This document shows, in pieces, positions 24,076-32,700 of a stretch of DNA of 44,237 nt (positions are counted from its first letter, which is position 1; the number at the start of each line of letters is the position of its first letter). The position numbers were made by a program, and so were the translations under genes. The DNA comes from Myxococcota bacterium. Lineage in GTDB: Bacteria; Myxococcota_A; UBA9160; UBA4427. The notes under the pieces are model-generated. The model searched no databases. It worked only from the letters and a program-made list of their open reading frames with translations, and had not been told where the DNA came from. The stretch is from contig JANQEL010000145.1 in assembly GCA_028278345.1 (NCBI GenBank), forward strand, positions 1 through 44,237, written 5' to 3'.

Positions 24076-25521
24076 TCAGTCGGCCTCGCGCTTCGCCTCG
24101 CCGCCCGCGTCGTGCGCCGCCTGGAGCAGCTCTTCGAAGGAGCGCTGCGTCTCCTCCACCAGGGCGTGGAGGTCGGGGATGAGATCCCAATCCGCGCTGA
24201 AGCCCCACGAGAGCTGCCCCTCGTACGAGAAGAGCGCGATCCCGATCGCCACGGTTCCCATCAGCGGCACATGCGGATGGATCTGGCGCAGGCGCGCGTT
24301 CAGCAGATAGAGAGGGATCTGGGGACCTGGGACATTCGTGATCACCGTGTTCATCGGCGTCGTCGACGACAGCGCCCGCGTCATGAGCGAGAGGAAACCG
24401 TCCCCCGCCCATTCGGTGAAGTTGGTGAGGACCTCCATGCCTTCGGCGGCCTTCGACTTCTTCAGCTCGGCGGTCTGTTCGCTGATCGCGGCCAGGCGGG
24501 CCACCGGGTCGGGCTCGGCGACCGGGAGTTCGATCACCCAGTTCGCGACGCGATTGCCCGGGCTCTTGTCTTCGTCGGGCTTGCGCATGTTGACCGGGGC
24601 CATGGCGCGAAAGTGCACGTCGCGCAGGTTCGTACTGCGTTCGCGCCTGAGGAAGCGACCGAAGCCGCCAGCGGCCGTGGCGAGCACGACATCGTTGAGG
24701 GTCCCGCCGAACGCGTTGCGGATTTCCTTGATCTGCGCGATCGACATCGGCATCCAATCGATGCGCCGGTGCGGACCAATGGGTTGGTTGAAGGGCAGTG
24801 ACTCGGTACTGGTCATGTCGCCCATCATCTTGCCGAAACTCGCGAAGCGTCGGCGGGTGTCCGCGCGGGCTCCATCTTCGTCGGCCGCGATTCGCAGCAG
24901 GTTGCTCGCGATGTCGAGGGGCGCCGCCGCGGCGCGTCGGATCTCCCCGGCACCGAGTTCGACCGCACTCGGTCGTTCACGCGGCTTCCAGGCCATCGTG
25001 GCTTCGGGCTTCTCGAGCGGCTCCGGGCTCAGCAGCGCCGTAAGCAGTTCGGCGCCCGAGACTCCATCGACCATGCAGTGGTGCACTTTGCAGATGACGG
25101 CAATGCGATCCTCCTCGCACCCCTCGACGAACCACAGCTCCCACAGCGGCTTGTGGCGATCGAGCCGCGTCGAGAAGATCCGGCCCACCAACCGCTTCAA
25201 CTGCCGCTCGTTGCCCGGGTTGGGCAGGCGGGTATGCCTCACGTGGTAGTGGATGTTGAAGTTGTCGTCGTCGACCCACACGGGGTGATTTTCGAGCGGT
25301 GTGTAGGCCAGCACCTGCCGATAGCGGGGGATTCGATCGAGGCGCGAGACGACGAACTCCTCGATGCGGTCGATGTCGATCGCGCCGTCGTTGCGCCGCA
25401 GCGGCGCCGCGTCGAGGGTGAGGGTCGAAGCCACGTGCATCGCCACCGAAGGCAGCTCGTCTTCCTGCACCAGGAAGGCGTTGTCGAGTTGGGTGAGTCG
25501 CTCGTACCAGGTTCCACTCAT
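24076..25521 (-). CDS. wax ester synthase/diacylglycerol acyltransferase (WS/DGAT) 1
   Basis: A 481-residue acyltransferase that makes wax esters or triacylglycerols from acyl-CoA at the membrane-lipid interface. The catalytic motif is HHCMVDG at 147-153. The family's PLW motif is KPLWELWFVEG, and the C-terminal segment NDVVLATAAGGF corresponds to the conserved ND...A motif. MSGTWYERLTQLDNAFL is the expected N-terminus. It is second in a tandem pair, 13 nt after the other WS/DGAT gene. The two copies are divergent in sequence, so they may differ in chain or alcohol preference. Confidence 0.94.
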   Translation of the reverse strand: MSGTWYERLTQLDNAFLVQEDELPSVAMHVASTLTLDAAPLRRNDGAIDIDRIEEFVVSRLDRIPRYRQVLAYTPLENHPVWVDDDNFNIHYHVRHTRLPNPGNERQLKRLVGRIFSTRLDRHKPLWELWFVEGCEEDRIAVICKVHHCMVDGVSGAELLTALLSPEPLEKPEATMAWKPRERPSAVELGAGEIRRAAAAPLDIASNLLRIAADEDGARADTRRRFASFGKMMGDMTSTESLPFNQPIGPHRRIDWMPMSIAQIKEIRNAFGGTLNDVVLATAAGGFGRFLRRERSTNLRDVHFRAMAPVNMRKPDEDKSPGNRVANWVIELPVAEPDPVARLAAISEQTAELKKSKAAEGMEVLTNFTEWAGDGFLSLMTRALSSTTPMNTVITNVPGPQIPLYLLNARLRQIHPHVPLMGTVAIGIALFSYEGQLSWGFSADWDLIPDLHALVEETQRSFEELLQAAHDAGGEAKREAD

Positions 25522-25534
25522 GTCGGCGGCCGCC

Positions 25535-26938
25535 CTACAACTTGCGCAGGAGTTCGAACTCCTGCTCGATGTCGTTCACGAAGTCGTGCAGATCGGGCAC
25601 GACGTCCCAATCCGAATTGAAGCCCCAGTAGAGGCCGCCGTCGTAGCTCATCAGCGCGAGCCCGAGGGCCTGGTTCTCGAAGAGCGGTACCACGGGATAC
25701 GACTCGAGCAGCTTCGCTCCGTTCATGTAGACCGGAGAGTTCGGGCCCGGCACGTTGGTGACGACGAGGTTGAACGCCCGCCGCGTCGCCGACATGCGGC
25801 TCAGTGCGGAGAGCAGGGCGGGTACCGTCCAATCGCTGATCTGTTCGAGGAATTCGGTTCCCTCGGCTTCGCCCGACTGCTTCAGTTCGGTGGTCTCTTC
25901 GATCACGCGCTCGACGCGTTTGCGCTCGTCGGGTTCGTCGACCGGCAGGGGAGCGACCAGCAGGGAGACCTGATTGCCCAGACGTCCGCGCTCCTTCTGT
26001 TTGCGCGTGCTCACGGGAAGGAAGGCGCGGAAGTCCATCTCACTCGTATCCACTTCGTGGCGTTCGAGGTAGCGCCGCACGGCACCTGCCACACAGGCCA
26101 GCGCCACGTCGTTCACGGTGCCGCCGACGCGCGTCTTCACCTCGCGCACGATGTCGAGGTCGAAGCGCGTCCAGTCGAAGCGACGATGCGGGCCGATCGG
26201 CACGTTGAAGGGGGTCTCGGAGCCCGAGGACATCGACTTGCGAATCGTGCTGAAGAGCCCCGCGGCGAGATGACTCCCATCGTCGATCGCGCGCTGCGGC
26301 TTGCGGAAGACCTGGGCGAGTTGGCCCACGAGCTTCCCGGGGATCGAAGCGCGTCTTCCCACCTCGTCACCGAGCAGTTGCATGCCGCTGGGCGGGTCCC
26401 GCGGAATCCAGCGGTGGTCGTTGTGGAGGTGGCGCGTATCGCCGTCGGTGTCGAGGAAGGCGGCGAGGATGTCGATGCCCGCAATGCCATCGATCAAGCA
26501 GTGATGGATCTTCGAGATCATCGCGAGCTTGCCGCCTTCGAGCCCTTCGACGACCCAGATCTCCCACAGCGGCTTCTTCTGGTCGAGCTTCTCCGACATG
26601 ATGCGGCCGGCGAGTCGCTTGAGTTGGCGTTCGTCACCGGGGCGCGGAAGCGAGGTGTGCCTCACGTGATAGAGCGGGTTGAAGTGCTTGTCGTCGACCC
26701 ACACGGGATGCTGCGTGACGGGCGTCTTGACCAGGATCTGACACAGGCGCGGAACCCGACGCACCGCACTGTCGACCACGTTCAGGACCTGATCGAAATC
26801 GAGCACGTGTTCTTCGTCGACGAGTGGACCGGGGTCGAGAATGCCCACCGATCCCACGTGCATGTGTACGCCAGATGACTCGAGGTCGAGGAAGGTCGAG
26901 TCGAGAGCCGTCAGTCTTTCATAACTCGTGTAGGGCAT
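25535..26938 (-). CDS. wax ester synthase/diacylglycerol acyltransferase (WS/DGAT) 2
   Basis: A 467-residue paralogue of the downstream gene. The active-site motif is HHCLIDG (145-151). KKPLWEIWVVEGLEG gives the PLW motif and VNDVALACVAGAVRRYL the ND motif. Start MPYTSYERLTALDSTFLDLES is typical. It is the first gene of the WS/DGAT operon; its 145-nt upstream gap is shared with the divergent serine hydrolase gene, so both promoters should lie there. Neutral-lipid storage is the expected role, but some family members act in specialised lipid export or surface-lipid synthesis. Confidence 0.94.
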   Translation of the reverse strand: MPYTSYERLTALDSTFLDLESSGVHMHVGSVGILDPGPLVDEEHVLDFDQVLNVVDSAVRRVPRLCQILVKTPVTQHPVWVDDKHFNPLYHVRHTSLPRPGDERQLKRLAGRIMSEKLDQKKPLWEIWVVEGLEGGKLAMISKIHHCLIDGIAGIDILAAFLDTDGDTRHLHNDHRWIPRDPPSGMQLLGDEVGRRASIPGKLVGQLAQVFRKPQRAIDDGSHLAAGLFSTIRKSMSSGSETPFNVPIGPHRRFDWTRFDLDIVREVKTRVGGTVNDVALACVAGAVRRYLERHEVDTSEMDFRAFLPVSTRKQKERGRLGNQVSLLVAPLPVDEPDERKRVERVIEETTELKQSGEAEGTEFLEQISDWTVPALLSALSRMSATRRAFNLVVTNVPGPNSPVYMNGAKLLESYPVVPLFENQALGLALMSYDGGLYWGFNSDWDVVPDLHDFVNDIEQEFELLRKL

Positions 26939-27083
26939 GACGTTTCCACCGTGTTTTGCGCGAGCGGCGCCGAGCCAGGGAGTGGATGGTACCGCGCGGG
27001 GACCGCCCCGCGTGAGTCAGCGTGCCTCAGTCGAACTCGCGTGGGCGTGTTGCGACCGGCTCGGCCGGTCCTACGTTGTGGCC

Positions 27084-28403
27084 ATGCCGAGAGAACGCTC
27101 GATCCTTTCCCACGAACGCAGTGACGAATCCAACGAACTCGACGGGCGGGTGCACCCCTCCTTCGAGGGGGTCGCGCAGGTCCTGCAACGCCAGGTCGAG
27201 TCGACGCCCGGAGGCGCCGGGGTCTGCGTCTATCACCGGGGGGAGAAGGTCGTCGATATCTGGGGTGGTGTGCGCAACTCGCGGCACGACCCCTGGGTCG
27301 AGGGCACGATGTCGCCGAGCTTCTCGACCACCAAGGGGATTGCCTCGACGCTGCTCCACATGATGGTCGACCGCGGGCTGCTCGACTACAAGGACAAGGT
27401 GGCGAAGCACTGGCCCGAGTTCGCCCAGGCGGGCAAGAGCAAGATCACGGTGCGCCAGGTGCTCGCCCACCAGTCGGGCCTCTATCACATCCGCCAGATG
27501 ATCGATCGCGCCGATCGCATGCTCGACTGGGAGTACATGATCCACGCGATCGAGGAGACCGAGCCGGTGCACAAGCCCGGCGAGCGCACCGGCTACCACG
27601 GGCTCACGTATGGCTACCTGGTGGGCGAGATCCTCCAGCGGGTGACGGGCAAGCCCTTCGCCGCACTCGTGCGCACCGAGCTGGCCGAACCCCTGGGGCT
27701 CGACGGGCTCTACATCGGCGCGCCCACGGATGAGTTGCACCGCGCGGCCGAACTGATCTGGCCGCGTCGCAACATCGTGACGCCCGTGCTGCCGACCGGT
27801 GTCGCACGGCGCATTGTGTCGACGGTGTCGCCGGCCTTCGGGGCCGCCGGTCGCGCCCTGGGCCTGCAGGTCGATCTCGACAGCATCCTCGATGCGTTGG
27901 CGCCGCGAGGCATCGGGTACTTCGACTTCAGTGCGAACGCGACCCTCGAAGCTTCGATCCCCGCCGCGAACGGGCTCTTCACCGCGCGTTCACTCGCGAA
28001 GGTCTATGCCGCGCTCGCCGCCGGCGGAACCATCGATGGAACGACGCTGCTCTCCTCGCGAACGCTGCGTCGCGCCACGCGTCGGCAGAAGGGCGGGAGC
28101 GAGGGGCTCACGGTGATCCCCTTCGACATGCGCTGGCGCCTGGGGTGGCACGGCGTCTTCACGAGCATCGGGAGCCCGCGTCACGCGTTCGGCCACTTTG
28201 GTTTCGGTGGTTCGGGTGCGTGGGCGGATCCGAGTCGCGACCTTGCGGTGGCGATGATCGTGAACTCGGGCATCGGAACGCCTTTCGGTGACATTCGCAT
28301 CGCGCGCATCAGCGCGGCGGCGTTGCGTGCAGCAGATGCACGGCCGGGTGTCAGGCGTAGGACTCGCTCGCGTCCACGCAGCGTGGAGAAGGCTGCCGCG
28401 TAG
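27084..28403 (+). CDS. class C beta-lactamase-like serine hydrolase/esterase
   Basis: A 439-residue protein of the beta-lactamase/CubicO/EstB family. The nucleophile motif SxxK is S81-T-T-K84 (SFSTTKGIAS). The tyrosine motif is Y171-H-G (TGYHGLTYGYLVGE), where many members have YxN. The third motif is HFGFGGSG near the C-terminus. No signal peptide is seen, so it is probably a cytoplasmic esterase or transesterase rather than a beta-lactamase. The ATG was chosen because upstream in-frame sequence is non-coding in character. It diverges from the WS/DGAT operon, and esterases in such settings often act on acyl chains, which is inference. The basic C-terminal tail (RRRTRSRPRSVEKAAA) is not conserved-looking. 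Confidence 0.87.
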   Translation: MPRERSILSHERSDESNELDGRVHPSFEGVAQVLQRQVESTPGGAGVCVYHRGEKVVDIWGGVRNSRHDPWVEGTMSPSFSTTKGIASTLLHMMVDRGLLDYKDKVAKHWPEFAQAGKSKITVRQVLAHQSGLYHIRQMIDRADRMLDWEYMIHAIEETEPVHKPGERTGYHGLTYGYLVGEILQRVTGKPFAALVRTELAEPLGLDGLYIGAPTDELHRAAELIWPRRNIVTPVLPTGVARRIVSTVSPAFGAAGRALGLQVDLDSILDALAPRGIGYFDFSANATLEASIPAANGLFTARSLAKVYAALAAGGTIDGTTLLSSRTLRRATRRQKGGSEGLTVIPFDMRWRLGWHGVFTSIGSPRHAFGHFGFGGSGAWADPSRDLAVAMIVNSGIGTPFGDIRIARISAAALRAADARPGVRRRTRSRPRSVEKAAA

Positions 28404-28878
28404 ACGGATCGAGCGGGCGGGTCGGCAGGTAGCCAGCGCAAACACGGCCAGGCCTCGCGCTCGTTTGCACCATGGCGCCCGGCGCCTCAAGCGCATTCGG
28501 TTACGGGGCTCTGCACCCCAGCAGCGATCTTTCTTCGACCGGCAGCCAACGTGTCGGGATGGGGCGCGAGGGTCAACCTGACTCATCTTCGCGTAGCCCA
28601 CTTTATTGCATGTATCCGGCAATTCGGATCGCGTGATCTCGAGTGCCGAAGCGCTGCGCATGCGCGGGTCCGCAGGCCACATGCAGAGGCGGCACGACAC
28701 GATCGGCCGCGGTGACGATTGCCATGCTGCGCATCGCCATCGCATCGACTGCAAGTCGTTTCTCTCGGGAAAGATCGCCAGGGCTTCTCCGTGATTGGCC
28801 GCACGCTTGCAAAGGGTTTCCTCCATTCACGAACGCCACACCGCATTGCGTGGCGCTTTCAATCGAACGGAGAACACC
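28404..28878. other. 475-nt intergenic region, no gene seen
   Basis: No supported ORF, RNA gene or repeat was found; the small reverse frames here are GC-bias shadows. Its 3' end carries the ribosome-binding site GGAGA 7 nt before the AurF-like start. It should contain the promoter for the AurF-like/NRPS pair, but I could not pick convincing -35/-10 boxes. Confidence 0.5.
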
Positions 28879-29748
28879 ATGCCCACCGCCGAAGAACTCG
28901 CCGTCCGTCTCAGTGACGCGTCGGTCCGCAAGATCTGGGATCCATACCACCTGTTCGAGTGGCCGGACGAACTCCTCCCCGAAGACCACTGGTACATGAG
29001 CCCCGAATTGATCTCGATCTACGGGACCGATGTGTGGGAGGGCCTAGACGAAACCCAGCGCAAGCGTCTGAGCTTCTACGAGCTGGTGAACCTCTTCTCC
29101 TTCGTGCTGCTCGGTGAGCGACTGCTGATCGAGGGCATGATCAACCGCACCTACCGCAAGGCGACGCGCGGGGCGATCAGCGACTACCTGCATCACTTCG
29201 TCGACGAAGAGAACAAGCACATGATCATGTTCTCGACCTTCTGCAATCGCTATGCGGAGGGCGGCGTCTACCCGGAGAAGAAGATCGCGGCCCCCCGCGA
29301 GATGCCGAAGGGCGGCGACGAGGTCGGCTTCTTCTGCAAGGCGCTGATCGTCGAGATGGTGGGCGACGTCTACAACGTGAAGATGATGCGCGATGCGCGC
29401 ATCCACCCGCTGGTGGCCCAGATCAACAAGGTCCACCACATCGACGAGGCGCGGCACATTGCCTTCGGTGGCGAGTACGTGCGCGAGGTGTTCGACCGCG
29501 TGAGCAAGGAGTGGACCCCCGACGACCTGCGCACCTTCCAGAACTGGCTCGCGCAGTTCCTCGTCTCTTCGTGGGGCGACTTCTACAACCCGAGCGTCTA
29601 TCGCGATGCCGGGCTCGAGGATGGCTACGGCATTCGCAAGATGGCGTTGGCGCACTCCACCTGCCGGACGTTCCGCGAAGACGTGTCGGCCGATCTCGTT
29701 CACTTCTTTCTCGACGTAGGACTCCTCGATGAAGCGCCCCAGCTCTGA
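28879..29748 (+). CDS. AurF-type diiron oxygenase
   Basis: A 289-residue non-haem diiron enzyme resembling AurF, the p-aminobenzoate N-oxygenase family. Likely iron ligands are E80 (LLGERLL), E111 and H114 (DEENKH), E159 (LIVEMVGD) and H186, E190, H193 (HHIDEARH). The spacing E111-H114, E159, H186-E190-H193 matches the known AurF ligand order (E136-H139, E196, H223-E227-H230). AurF-like enzymes turn amines into hydroxylamines or nitro groups, though some members oxidise carbon. The ATG has GGAGA 7 nt upstream. The stop overlaps the start region of the megasynthase gene by 20 nt, so the two are coupled and probably act on one product. Confidence 0.85.
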   Translation: MPTAEELAVRLSDASVRKIWDPYHLFEWPDELLPEDHWYMSPELISIYGTDVWEGLDETQRKRLSFYELVNLFSFVLLGERLLIEGMINRTYRKATRGAISDYLHHFVDEENKHMIMFSTFCNRYAEGGVYPEKKIAAPREMPKGGDEVGFFCKALIVEMVGDVYNVKMMRDARIHPLVAQINKVHHIDEARHIAFGGEYVREVFDRVSKEWTPDDLRTFQNWLAQFLVSSWGDFYNPSVYRDAGLEDGYGIRKMALAHSTCRTFREDVSADLVHFFLDVGLLDEAPQL

Positions 29749-32700
29749 GCACGCCATGCGCTGTGTCGTCTTTGGTTCCGAATCGCTATTGATCGAATGC
29801 GCGAAGACGTGGCTCGATGCGGGACACGAAATCGCCGCCGTGGTGACGCACGACGCGAAGATCCGCGACTGGGCTCGCCGCCTCGAGTTGCCGGTGTTGT
29901 CTCCTGGCCGGGAACTCGTGGGCGAGCTCAGCGCGATCGACTTCGACTATCTCTTCAGCATCACCTGGCTCGAGATCATCTCGGATGAGATCCTCGCGCT
30001 GCCGAAGCGCGCGGCCATCAACTTCCACGATGGTCCGCTCCCGAAGTACGCCGGGATGTATGCGCCGGTGTGGGCTCTGCTCGAAGGGGCAGAGGAGTAC
30101 GGCATCGCGTTCCACGAGATTTCGGGCGGTGTCGACGAGGGGCCGATCTTCGTCGAACGGCGCTTTCCGCTCGACGAGGACGAGACCTCGCTCACGCTGA
30201 ACGCCCGGAACTACGAGGCTGCGATCGAGGCCTTTGGTGAACTCACGGAGGGGCTCACTTCGGGTGAGCTCAGGCCGACACCGCAGGATCTCTCGCAGCG
30301 AAGCTACTTCGGGCGACACCAGCGCCCTGCGACCCTCGGTCTGCTGCTCTTCGATGCACCGGCGACGGAAATCGCGCGCCAGGTTCGCGCCCTCGACTTC
30401 GGGCACTACGAGAACGCCTTCGGGTCGGCGATGTTGCTGCACGGCGGGCAGTGGTGCGCGGTGGGTACGGCGGCGGTTGCGACCGATTCGGTCGACGGAA
30501 AGGCCCCGGGCAGTCTGCTTGCGATCGATGGGGATGCCCTCGTGATCGCCTGTTGCGACGCGGCGCTGCGCCTGACCGGTCTGCGCTGTCCGGCGGGGCT
30601 TCCGCTCACGGCCAGTGAGGCGGCGAAGCACCTCGGAATGAAGGTGGGAGATACGGCCCAGGACTGCGGCGATGCGCAGTGGGAGGCCTTCACCTCGCTG
30701 GGCGAACAAGCCACCCAGAAGGAGGCGATGAACGTTCGCGCGCTCGCCCGCTTCGAATCGGTCGCCCTGCCGACGATCCACGAAGCGGGTTCTACGAGCG
30801 GAAACGTCGAGGTGCTCGACTTCTCTGTCCCCGAACTCGACGCCGATCTCGCGGGGTCGAACGGCGGCGACGCCGCACTCACGCTCTTCGCGGCCCTGGT
30901 TGCCCGCTTGTGTCGGCGGGAAGAAGTGGGCTTTGCGTATCGCGACGACGAAATGACGGCGCGAGGTGATCGCTTCGGCTCGCTCTTCGCGAGCCGGGTG
31001 GCGCTCTCTCTCACCCTCGACGCGAAGCAGAGTGTGCGCGAGACCTGCCGCCGCCTCACGGATCGGCTGTGCAAGACACGCGAACGCAGCGTTGCCCTCG
31101 GTGATCTGCTCCTTCGCTACCCGAAGCTGGCCGACAACGCCGACGTCATGGCGAGCGGGCCGAAGTCCCTCGGGCTCGGGCTCTTCGAAGACCTCTTCGA
31201 CCACGTTCGCGACCCCGAGCTCGACTTCGAGTTCTGCGTTTCGAAGGATGGCCAGCGCGCGCGTCTGGCCTTCGACCCCTCGGTGGTCTCGGAGGAAGAT
31301 GCGACGTGGCTGCGCGATCACTTCGTCGCCTTCGTCGAGGCCTGCGCGGGGGATCCGCGCTGCGAGATCGGTTCGGTCTCGCTCCTCAGCGAGGAAGAGA
31401 GCGACCTTCTCCTGCAGGCCTGGAACGAGACCGACGTCGATCACGCGCGCGAGCGCTGTGTGCACGAGTTGATCGAGGCCCAGGCGGCCGCGACTCCGGA
31501 CGCCGTTGCGCTCTTCCATCGAGAGCAGGCCTTGCGCTACGACGAACTCCTCGAGCGCTCCGGTCGCCTGGCCAATCATCTGCGTGGCCTCGGTGTGGGT
31601 CCCGACGATGTCGTGGCCATCCACCTCGATCGCTCGATCGACCTCGTCGTCGCCATGCTCGGCGTGTTGCGGTCGGGGGCGGCCTATCTGCCCCTCGATC
31701 CCGGCTATCCGAGTGAACGGCTCGCTTTCATGCTGGGTGATTCGAACGCGCGGGTGCTGATCGGTAAGCGATCGTCGTCGACGCTGGCGGCGAAGGAGGG
31801 CGTGGCCCTCGTGTCGCTCCAGGCGGACGCGCAGGCGATCGCCGAGCAGCCGTGCGAAGTCGAAGCCGGCAGCGTGACCCCCGAGCATCTCGCCTACGTG
31901 ATCTACACCTCGGGTTCGACCGGCACGCCGAAGGGCGTGATGATCGAACACGGCAACGTGGTGAACTTCTTCGCGGGGATGGACGAACGCGTTCCCCACG
32001 AAGAGGGCGGCACCTGGCTCGCCGTGACCAGCGCGAGCTTCGACATCTCGGTGCTCGAGTTGCTCTGGACCCTCAGCCATGGCTTCGAAGTCGTGATCCA
32101 GGAAGAGGGCGTGGCCGCGGCCGAAGGGGCTTCGGCCCTCGAGCGGGTTCCGTGGCGCAAGATGGATTTCGGTCTCTCGATGTGGGGAAGCGAAACCGCA
32201 CCCGGCGAGGGCGCCTACGACCTGATGCTCGAATGCGCGCGCTTCGCGGATCGCAGCGGCTTCGATTCCTTCCACACCCCCGAGCGCCACTTCGCGGATT
32301 TCGGCGGTTCCTATCCGAATCCGTCGGTGACGAGCGCCGCCGTGGCGGCGGTGACCGAGCGGATCAAGGTGCGCTCGGCGAGCTGTGTCGTGCCGCTCCA
32401 CCATCCCGTGCGCGTCGCGGAAGAGTGGGCGGTGGTCGACAACCTGTCTGGTGGGCGTGCGGAGATCGCCTTTGCCTCCGGTTGGCAGCCGAACGACTTC
32501 GTAATCCAGCCGCAGAACCACGCGCGTGCCAAGCAGGTGATGTTCGAGTCGGCCGACATGGTGCGTCAGTTGTGGCGCGGCGAAGCCGTCGAGTTCGAAA
32601 ACCCGCTCGGTGACATGGTCCCGACGAGCACCCAGCCACGACCGGTGCAGAAGGAGCTCAACGCCTGGATCACCACGGCGGGCAACGTCGAGACCTTCGA

